35,431 nucleotides of DNA from Rhodocyclaceae bacterium. Its GTDB lineage: Bacteria; Pseudomonadota; Gammaproteobacteria; Burkholderiales; Rhodocyclaceae. The translations under genes and the position numbers were made by a program. The notes beneath the pieces were generated by a model. The model was given only the letters and a program-made list of their open reading frames with translations. It was not told where the DNA came from and made no database searches. The DNA lies in the NCBI GenBank assembly GCA_026646875.1, contig JAPKHL010000034.1, positions 1 to 35,431 on the forward strand. The letters are read 5' to 3'. Every line of letters begins with the position of its first letter. The stretch's first letter is position 1. This document shows positions 23,851 to 30,998 of the stretch, piece by piece.

Positions 23851-26800
23851 ACCTTGGCAAAAACATCCTCGACCGAGCGGGCAACAACATACCGTGCGGC
23901 ATCTGCCTCGCTCGCCAGGGCCGTAAAGTGCGCTGCACCGCACTTAATCTTGCCGCCTTCCCGATCCCGAAGCTCATCGTCAAACAAGCTACCCTTGGTC
24001 TCAACAACGAAGTACAGGCGCTCCTGACCGTCCAGCGTCACCAACACAGCCCAGTCGGGGTTGTACGTCCCTAGCGGGGTCGGCACCTTGAACCAGCCGG
24101 GCAGCTTGGCATAGACCTTGACCGCCTCGTTCTTCTCAAGAGACTCCGCAAAGTCACGCTCGATGGCCGAGTCGTAAACAACATGCTCGTACACCGACCT
24201 TTCGGTATTGAGCAGCATATTTTGCAAGTAACCAGACACCTCTTCCGACTCGAATAGCTCCTGCGCGTAGTAATGCTCGTCACCGAGGCGCTGGTATTTA
24301 ATGCCATCGATCAAGGCCAGGCGCTTGCAACGGTTAATTGCGTCCGAGGCCAGTTCGATGAACTGCTGCGGATTGCGCTTGAAATCGTTCAGCCGGGTGC
24401 TCTCGGTCAGGATGCGGGCAATCGTCTTGCGAGTCAGTTGGGTTCTGTCTTGCAGTTCCGTCAGCACATCGGGCAACTCAATATCCGCCTCATAGAGGGC
24501 GATGGGTTCGGATACCGACAACAGCGAAGCATCGACACCCGCCTTGCCAATCGCCATGCCAGCCTTCTTCCACTGCAGACGGGTCTTGGACACTGGCGGA
24601 GCATCGTCCAGCGCCTGGATACAGCGTTCGATCAGCTTTTCGTTGTCAAATTGAACGCGATAGGTGGTCTTGTGCTTGATGCGGTCCCACAGGGCCTTGA
24701 AGTCCGGGCTGAGCAGTACCGATTTTCTGACCGCAATCGGTTTGCGATCATCGGCATTCTTGACCTCAAGCTTGCCGGAAAGCTTCTTCAACACCGCCAC
24801 GATCTGATGGCGCTGGGCCTCGAATTCCGCAGGCAATTGCAGGTCGCCATTTTTCAACGCCGTTTTCAGCGAATCCTGGACCTTACCCTTGTCGCTGATA
24901 TAGCCATGCGCCTGGAGGTGGCCCCACAAGGTTTTGGATGCCTCGAAGCCCAAGGGCGACAATTCACCGCCATCAGCAGTCACAGGAATCCCGGCGAATT
25001 CGTGGTCATGCACCACGCCAAACTGAATCCCCGTGTCTTTTTCAATGTCCTTCTGCAGGTTCTCGGCAAACTGCTCATAGCTTTCCGTGGCAATCACGGT
25101 CAGCGTATTGACCTCGAAACCACGCAGCCGCTCACCCTTCTGGTTGACGCACAAGCGCAGCCCACGGCCAATCGTTTGCCGACGCCACCGCTCGGTTTCG
25201 CGGGTTGAGAAGTTGCAAATCTGGAAGACGTTCGGATTGTCCCAGCCTTCCTTCAACGCAGAATGCGAGAAGATGAATTTCAGCGGCGACTCGAAGGAGA
25301 GCAATTTTTCCTTGTCGCGCATGATGAGGTTGTAGGTGTCGTCGTCGGCAGCCGTCGTGCCGCTCGTGTCCTTGAGCATTTCGACCGTTTTGCCGCCGAC
25401 CTTCTTCTTGTCGATGGAGAAATAACCGTTGTGCACCTCATCGGCAGCCGTCGCCAGGTCGATTTCACCAAACAGACTCTGGTAATCGGGGTGACGCGCC
25501 CAACGCTTGTACTCTTCCTCGAAGATCGTGGCGTATTCGCCCTTCACCGGGTTGCCTTGCTCGTCGTATTGCCGGTATTTCGCCACTTCGTCGATGAAGA
25601 ACAGGCTCAACACCTTCACGCCCAAGGGCCGTAGGCGCTTTTCCTTGTCCAAGTGTTCCTTGATGGTGCGACGAATCATCTCCCGATGCACGGCGCTGGC
25701 ATCCACGTCGCCCCAGGCTTCGCCGACACGCAAAAACACCTCGCTGCCAGGTACCTTCAGTTCCAGGAACTGGTCGCCGCCGCTTTTGCCAACACGCTTG
25801 CCGCTACCGGCGCGTATTTCCCCGATGCGTATGTCGGCATACAAGGCTCGCCCGGTTTCCTGCTCCAGATCGAAGCCATCCTGAACGGTAATCGTGTCCC
25901 GACGCACCACGCCAGCCGCGTTTTCACGGTCAACTTCGATGCTGGCCGAAATCACCCCGCGCTTGTTGTTGACCGCAAGCAGCTTCACGTAGGGCTTGTT
26001 GTTACCGCCCTGCACGGTGGCCGCTGCCACCTCGATCTGCTTCACTAACCGCTGCTCGTAGGCATCCACGGCGTCCAGACGGAACACCATGTTGTGCTTT
26101 TCCACGTGCGTCGCTGAATAACGCAGGGTGCAAAGCGGCGACATATGCGCCAACGCCTTCTTGCCCTTGCCGTCGATACCACCATCAACGCTTTGCGGCT
26201 CATCCACGATCAGGATCGGGCTGGTCTGCCGAATCAGGTCGATGGGACGCTCACCGCCCGTTTTCTCGCTGGCCCGGTACATCTTGTTCTTCGACTTCTC
26301 ACGGCGCTTGCTCTCGTCAGACTCTTCCGCCTGTGCTGCCGCCTCGTCACCGAACTTGTTGATCGCCCCGACCGTGATGACCATGATCTGAATATTGGGG
26401 CTGGTCGCAAAGTTGCGGACCTGGCCGAGCTTGTCCGAATCGTACTGAAAGAACTCGTAGCCCTTGGCACTTGGGTATAGCGCCTCGAAATGCTCGCGGG
26501 TGATCTGCAGCGTCTTGTTCACGCCTTCCTTGATTGCCACCGAAGGCACCACGACCACAAACTTGGTGAAGCCATACCGCTGGTTCAACTCAAAGACAGA
26601 GCGCAGGTAAACGTAGGTCTTGCCCGTGCCGGTTTCCATTTCCACCGTGAAATCGAGCGGTTGCTTGGATTCCAGCGGTAGCGAGGGCGGCAGGCCATTG
26701 CGAAGCTGCACCTGCTGCAGGTTTTCGTTCAGTTCCTCATCGACGATCAGTTGCAGGGCATTACCGATACCGCCGCTTTCGGTGAATTGCTTGCCTTCAA

Positions 26801-26957
26801 AGCTTTGCTGAGTGCCGCTGTTGCCAAATGAGCCGCCCAAGGCTTGCGCCGTCACCGTAAAAACGGAGCGACAAACCTCCTGGCCCCGGAACAAGTCACA
26901 GACAGCCTCGATGGCTTCGATTTGGTAGGGCAGATCGGATTCAAAATGCAGTTTCAT
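23847..26957 (-). CDS. res: type III restriction-modification enzyme, Res subunit
   Basis: The 1036-residue protein has the SF2 motor: Walker A METGTGKT (107-114), motif II VDEPQS (251-256), and motif VI RQTIGRGLRL (593-602). The C-terminal endonuclease has the PD-(D/E)xK residues in YNPDWAVL (D968) and ETKGS (E986, K988). In type III systems Mod and Res form a complex that slides along DNA and cuts between two head-to-head unmodified sites. The ATG at 26957 has AAGGA at 6 nt spacing, inside a repeated motif. Mod is encoded just upstream, and the SPGDV gene overlaps its 3' end. All key motifs are intact. Confidence 0.94.
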   Translation of the reverse strand: MKLHFESDLPYQIEAIEAVCDLFRGQEVCRSVFTVTAQALGGSFGNSGTQQSFEGKQFTESGGIGNALQLIVDEELNENLQQVQLRNGLPPSLPLESKQPLDFTVEMETGTGKTYVYLRSVFELNQRYGFTKFVVVVPSVAIKEGVNKTLQITREHFEALYPSAKGYEFFQYDSDKLGQVRNFATSPNIQIMVITVGAINKFGDEAAAQAEESDESKRREKSKNKMYRASEKTGGERPIDLIRQTSPILIVDEPQSVDGGIDGKGKKALAHMSPLCTLRYSATHVEKHNMVFRLDAVDAYEQRLVKQIEVAAATVQGGNNKPYVKLLAVNNKRGVISASIEVDRENAAGVVRRDTITVQDGFDLEQETGRALYADIRIGEIRAGSGKRVGKSGGDQFLELKVPGSEVFLRVGEAWGDVDASAVHREMIRRTIKEHLDKEKRLRPLGVKVLSLFFIDEVAKYRQYDEQGNPVKGEYATIFEEEYKRWARHPDYQSLFGEIDLATAADEVHNGYFSIDKKKVGGKTVEMLKDTSGTTAADDDTYNLIMRDKEKLLSFESPLKFIFSHSALKEGWDNPNVFQICNFSTRETERWRRQTIGRGLRLCVNQKGERLRGFEVNTLTVIATESYEQFAENLQKDIEKDTGIQFGVVHDHEFAGIPVTADGGELSPLGFEASKTLWGHLQAHGYISDKGKVQDSLKTALKNGDLQLPAEFEAQRHQIVAVLKKLSGKLEVKNADDRKPIAVRKSVLLSPDFKALWDRIKHKTTYRVQFDNEKLIERCIQALDDAPPVSKTRLQWKKAGMAIGKAGVDASLLSVSEPIALYEADIELPDVLTELQDRTQLTRKTIARILTESTRLNDFKRNPQQFIELASDAINRCKRLALIDGIKYQRLGDEHYYAQELFESEEVSGYLQNMLLNTERSVYEHVVYDSAIERDFAESLEKNEAVKVYAKLPGWFKVPTPLGTYNPDWAVLVTLDGQERLYFVVETKGSLFDDELRDREGGKIKCGAAHFTALASEADAARYVVARSVEDVFAKV

Positions 26958-26963
26958 GCAGCG

Positions 26964-27050
26964 TCCTTGTCTAATTTCAACTTCTCGTGTCGATCCTAGA
27001 CAACATATAAATCAATTGGCTACGACGTTTCTCGTCTAAATCCTTGTCTA
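26964..27050 (-). promoter_or_regulatory. repeated TAGACAAGGA elements upstream of res (candidate operator/promoter)
   Basis: The 10-mer TCCTTGTCTA (minus: TAGACAAGGA) occurs at 26964-26973 and at 27041-27050. An inverted partial copy, TAGACAA, is at 26997-27003, and a related CGTCTA is at 27033-27038. The proximal copy contains the res Shine-Dalgarno (AAGGA). The whole 168-nt gap between mod and res is the largest in the island. A role in res expression is likely but not shown. Confidence 0.45.
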
Positions 27051-27093
27051 TAACCAAGGCTCCCTTAGCTCTGCGCCACCTCGTGTCGCACGG

Positions 27094-27120
27094 CAGTTGT
27101 TCGGAAAAACCGAACAACTG
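27094..27120. repeat. perfect 11-bp inverted repeat after the mod gene
   Basis: CAGTTGTTCGG (27094-27104), loop AAAAA, CCGAACAACTG (27110-27120). It begins 6 nt after the mod stop codon on the minus strand. No U-run follows, so it may be a mod/res attenuator, a regulator site or an mRNA hairpin. Its 10-nt arm CAGTTGTTCG recurs at 30952-30961, in the gap before the AlbA/ATPase gene. Confidence 0.6.
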
Positions 27121-27125
27121 AATCA

Positions 27126-29027
27126 CTACAGACTCCGCACTTGCTTGATGCCGTGCTGTTCAAGGATGGCGGCCAGATTGCTCTTGGCGACATCGTTCTC
27201 GAAGGCGCTGTCACGGAACACTGCCGTGGTGTCGCCGACAGTACCCTGTTCCTCACGCCAGGCCACCATGCCCAGCGCCAGGGCTTCCACCTCGGCCACC
27301 TTGATGCTTTCGGCCAGGCAGGCCATCAGCACACCCGCGCCGACGCTATTGACCTGCTTGCCAGCGATTTCACGCTTCTCGATGGGAACACAGAGATCCA
27401 GACCCAGCTTGAGCAGGATTTCGTAGAGGATGTCGTCGCTGCTGCGGCCCGCTTCGAGGTGTTCGAGGTGATCGAAAAGCGAGGTTTTCAGATCGTTGAC
27501 CGTGGGATTCCAGGCGCGGATGTTGGAGGTGTCGAGTTTGAATGCTCTAAAACCGAGATCTTTTGTCAGTAACGGCCTTTCACCACGAATTTTTTGCCCA
27601 GCACGTTTAATGCGGTCCCGAGTAATATCCGCAATTGTCTTGCACCCCCTTGGGGAAACTTCATTTAATGGTTCAGGCAATTGAACCAAAATGCACCTAC
27701 GGGAACCATCATCATCCGCATTCAAAGCGTAAGTGGCATGTAACGTGGTGCCCGAGCCGCCAAAGAAATCCAGGACCAAGGCATCTTTGCTCGCCCCAAT
27801 TTGAAGCACTCGTTTCAAGAGACGTACCGGCTTGGGAGTGATAAACAGATCTTCGCCTGCATCCGCATCCATTATTTGCGATAACTCCTGCTTCGCATGG
27901 CGAGTGCTTCCAACATCCTTCCACGGCCAGTAGGTTTGAGGAACTACTCCATCTTTAACCTCTGATATGAAACGTTTTATTCCTGGCCGATTGTCCCCGG
28001 TAGTCCCCCACCAAATTCGCCCATCCGCATCAAGTTCACGGAATTTTTCTTCGCTGATTCGCCAATAACTACCTGCCGGAGGGCCGGAAATGACTTTTCC
28101 CGATGGGGTTGTAATGGGGTAGCGACCTTGTCCGTAATAATTCCGTGCTGCCAAATCCCCCAATAACCACGGACCACGGGGGTCGTTATCAGGATTTTTG
28201 TACCTCGCAATCATCTCATCAGTTCGTGGCAGCGGAGATGGTCGCCACACATCACTGTTCTTGGCGTAGATCACTATGTAATCATGATCTTCACTAAGAT
28301 GAACTGCCGAGTTTTTGGGACTATCCATCTTGTGCCAGATAACATTGGCAATGAAATTTTCTGGTCCAAAAATTTCATCCATCACGTGTCGAAGATTGTG
28401 AATTTCGTGGTCTGCAATACTGACAAAAATCGCTCCGTCCTCAGCCAAGAGCGCTTGTGACAACTTTAGGCGTGGGTACATCATGTTCAACCAATCAGTA
28501 TGAAATCGCCCGCTGGTTTCAGCGTTCGTTGTCATCTTGGCACCGCCATCAGTTTGGCCGGTCAGTTCCAGATAGTTTTTGATGCTGTCCTGAAAATTAT
28601 CGGGATAAACAAAATCATTTCCAGTGTTATACGGCGGGTCGATATAGATAAGCTTCACCTTCCCCGCATAGCTTTTCTGCAGCAGCTTCAGCACTTCGAG
28701 GTTGTCACCCTCGATCATCAGGTTCTGCGTCGTTTCCCAATCGACGCTTTCCTCCGGGCAGGGGCGCAGGGTTCCTGTGCTCGGGGTCAAGGCAATCTGC
28801 CGCGCCTTCTTCTTGCCATGCCAGTTCAGGCCATATTTCTCGTCGGCGTCGGTCACAGTCTGGTCGCCCACCAAGGCTTTCAACACATCGACGTTAATCA
28901 CCGGGCCATTCGCGCCTTCCGTCACCAGTTCGGGAAACAGGGCTTTCAGTTGAGCAAGGTTCTCAGCCACGATATTCGCCGATTGGGCTTCGGGGCTATT
29001 GGCTTCGATTTTTTGCATGGTATTCAC
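27126..29027 (-). CDS. mod: type III restriction-modification enzyme, Mod subunit (N6-adenine methyltransferase)
   Basis: The 633-residue protein (GTG start at 29027; an in-frame ATG follows at 29018) has beta-class order: motif IV DPPY (130-133, in YIDPPYNTG) before motif I DFFGGSGTT (420-428). The target-recognition region lies between them. GSGTTLHATYALN and EPLNEVSPRGCKTI are typical of Mod proteins. It sets the recognition sequence and protects host DNA by adenine methylation. The part encoded by about 27540-28660 is visibly AT-richer than the flanks. The gene starts 3 nt after the AlbA/ATPase gene and precedes res. Confidence 0.95.
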   Translation of the reverse strand: MNTMQKIEANSPEAQSANIVAENLAQLKALFPELVTEGANGPVINVDVLKALVGDQTVTDADEKYGLNWHGKKKARQIALTPSTGTLRPCPEESVDWETTQNLMIEGDNLEVLKLLQKSYAGKVKLIYIDPPYNTGNDFVYPDNFQDSIKNYLELTGQTDGGAKMTTNAETSGRFHTDWLNMMYPRLKLSQALLAEDGAIFVSIADHEIHNLRHVMDEIFGPENFIANVIWHKMDSPKNSAVHLSEDHDYIVIYAKNSDVWRPSPLPRTDEMIARYKNPDNDPRGPWLLGDLAARNYYGQGRYPITTPSGKVISGPPAGSYWRISEEKFRELDADGRIWWGTTGDNRPGIKRFISEVKDGVVPQTYWPWKDVGSTRHAKQELSQIMDADAGEDLFITPKPVRLLKRVLQIGASKDALVLDFFGGSGTTLHATYALNADDDGSRRCILVQLPEPLNEVSPRGCKTIADITRDRIKRAGQKIRGERPLLTKDLGFRAFKLDTSNIRAWNPTVNDLKTSLFDHLEHLEAGRSSDDILYEILLKLGLDLCVPIEKREIAGKQVNSVGAGVLMACLAESIKVAEVEALALGMVAWREEQGTVGDTTAVFRDSAFENDVAKSNLAAILEQHGIKQVRSL

Positions 29028-29030
29028 GGC

Positions 29031-30914
29031 TTATTCTTGGTTGACGGTGGTGTAGCGTTGATCCGGATGGTTTTCCATTTCCGGGATGGTGTAGGCCAAA
29101 ATGCCCTCGGCGACCATGGGGCTGAGGTAGTCCCGCACCAGCGGTTTATGTTCGCGTCGGCGCAGGATACTGGCCAGCTCTCTGGCACTGAGCGGGTGCC
29201 AGGCACAAAGATCAAGGATCAAGGCGCGCATGACTTCCCGGCGTGGTTTTGCACCAGCGGCTGGCCGGCGGACGTCCAACTCAGAAGGCATTGTGCCCCA
29301 CGGGTGGTGACTATCCGGCTGGGGGTGGTGACTATCCGGCTGGGGGTGGTGACTATCCGCAACGAGCTGGTGCCCATTTCCCACGGGGTGGTGTGTATTT
29401 CCTTCCTCACTTGGCGGGCTGACCACAAATTCCGGTCCGGGGGTGTAGTAAGTCCGGCTGCCGCTACCCTTCATCTGCAACAGGTCCAGGTCACGCAAGC
29501 GGCGAAGATGGCCCGAGGCATTCAGGGTATCCGTGCCGTTGATGGCCCGGTAGGCCGCATTGTCGATAGCCCCAAGCTCCCGAACAAAAACCAGCGCACG
29601 AGCCTCTTCGTCTGAAATGGTTTCTGCGGTCAGGCGACGCAGCCACGCCAGATCGTCCGGCCCAAGGAAATGGTGGAAGAGGAAGGTGGCGACAAACTGG
29701 TCGGGGCGCCGTGACGATTCAAACGTGGGCGGCAATAGATCATTCGCCAGCATCATTTCGCGCATGGCACGGATGCCGCTGCCCTTGGTTTCCGCGATAT
29801 TCACCTCATGCAGCACGGCGGCGATGCGTGGATTACGTGTTTCTGAGCCTGGTTCTCCCAGTTGCTCCTCTGCCTTGATCGAATGGCCGGGGTTGCGGAT
29901 TTCGAGCCGGTTGGCGTAGCGAATAATCTGGATGGCCCCATGAATCCGGTAGCTGCGGTGCATGACCGCGTTAACAATCGCTTCACGGATTACCCGCTGG
30001 GGCAGCGTTGATTCGTCCTCTCTAGCTAATGCGCCTTCGGGCAAAGAGAAGGATTGCAGTAGTTCATCGCGCACGGTATTCGTCGCCCGGCGAATTGCCG
30101 TGAACATCGGCGCACGAATTTCCAGCGTGTCAAAACGGTGTTCGGGGTTCTCCACCCACTTTCTGCCTGGAACGCGGATATAGTCGATACGCATCATCGG
30201 GAAGCAACGCCGCAACGCCATGGACGTACCGAACAGGAGAATACCCGCCACAGTTGGCTTCAGCACTTCCCCTTCTTTTTTGGCGCACCCGAGAGATCGC
30301 AACAAATCCCCATTGGACCAGGACAATTCTTCGGCATCCGGATTGATTTGCTTGCGCTGAGCGCGGTAATCCTCCAAAGCCTGAGGGTCAATGTCGTCCA
30401 AATCGGCATCCGACAGGACAGCCCCATCATAGGTGTCCATCTGGTGGCCGCTATACAGGGCGATCAGATCGTCCTCTGAGCCTTCTTGATCGGTTGGGCC
30501 TATGCGGCGGAATGCGCCTCTCGGTAGACCAAAGTTCGTCAGGTAAACGGGTTTGTCGGTGGCGGCAGCTTCAGGCACATACACCACAACCACCGTTTTT
30601 CCATTCAGCTCCTCAACAGAAACCCGTGGCCGAATTGGCCTGTTGAACACGCTGGCGCATTGGCTGACCAGATCCGATTGGATTTTATCTGGGTTGCTGA
30701 TGCCGGAAACGGTATAGGCGTTCTTGAAGAAATCTTGCTCGTCACGAACCACACCAAGCAATAGGTAGCCACCACCCAGCCCCGGCTCGTTGGAAAAGGC
30801 GCAAACCGTTTCCATCACCGAACGATCCACCTGCGTACAGCGTTTGGCCTCGATTCGGTGGGACTCATCGAGGGAAATCAGTTCCTGTAAGAGGTCTTCT
30901 GCACTTCGCATCAT
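29031..30914 (-). CDS. AlbA_2 - HATPase-type - winged-helix regulator (COG2865-like)
   Basis: The 627-residue protein combines an N-terminal AlbA_2/Schlafen-type domain (IEAKR at 21-25; FSNEPGLGGGYLLLGV at 40-55) with an HATPase_c_4-type domain. The N-box is REAIVNAVMHRSY (310-322) and the G-box is NIAETKGSGIRAM (372-384). Two winged-helix segments follow, about 430-490 and 560-625. A histidine/proline-rich linker (520-538) has three near-identical DSHHP repeats from a 21-bp DNA repeat. Members are usually annotated as transcriptional regulators or ATP-binding proteins in defence loci. It precedes mod by 3 nt. DNA binding and ATPase activity are inferred. Confidence 0.85.
   Translation of the reverse strand: MMRSAEDLLQELISLDESHRIEAKRCTQVDRSVMETVCAFSNEPGLGGGYLLLGVVRDEQDFFKNAYTVSGISNPDKIQSDLVSQCASVFNRPIRPRVSVEELNGKTVVVVYVPEAAATDKPVYLTNFGLPRGAFRRIGPTDQEGSEDDLIALYSGHQMDTYDGAVLSDADLDDIDPQALEDYRAQRKQINPDAEELSWSNGDLLRSLGCAKKEGEVLKPTVAGILLFGTSMALRRCFPMMRIDYIRVPGRKWVENPEHRFDTLEIRAPMFTAIRRATNTVRDELLQSFSLPEGALAREDESTLPQRVIREAIVNAVMHRSYRIHGAIQIIRYANRLEIRNPGHSIKAEEQLGEPGSETRNPRIAAVLHEVNIAETKGSGIRAMREMMLANDLLPPTFESSRRPDQFVATFLFHHFLGPDDLAWLRRLTAETISDEEARALVFVRELGAIDNAAYRAINGTDTLNASGHLRRLRDLDLLQMKGSGSRTYYTPGPEFVVSPPSEEGNTHHPVGNGHQLVADSHHPQPDSHHPQPDSHHPWGTMPSELDVRRPAAGAKPRREVMRALILDLCAWHPLSARELASILRRREHKPLVRDYLSPMVAEGILAYTIPEMENHPDQRYTTVNQE
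29302..29359 (-). repeat. in-frame 21-bp tandem repeat coding for DSHHPQP units
   Basis: TGGTGACTATCC recurs at 29305, 29326 and 29347 with a 21-bp period and adjoining GGCTGGGGG. It codes for PDSHHPQ-type units in the linker of the regulator. Unit length is a multiple of three, so copy-number change would not shift the frame. Confidence 0.85.
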
Positions 30915-30998
30915 TTTTTGCTCGCCATTTCTGCTCTAAAAGCAGTCTTTACAGTTGTTCGTGAGCAGATTGAAGTTGCATTACGTGCAATAGCGAAG
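30915..30998 (-). promoter_or_regulatory. 84-nt gap before the AlbA/ATPase gene: candidate internal promoter/operator
   Basis: This is the second largest gap in the island. It holds CTGCT/AGCAG (30931-30935 and 30941-30945) and a copy of the 10-mer CAGTTGTTCG (30952-30961) that forms the arms of the hairpin after mod. TTGCA-N5-TGCAA is also seen near 30977-30991. No firm -35/-10 pair was found. Confidence 0.35.

Noticed and set aside
23851-23943. 31-residue Cys-rich extension of the SPGDV protein
   Set aside because: It is out of frame with res, whose coding sequence covers that part, and the start at 23850 makes an ATGA overlap.
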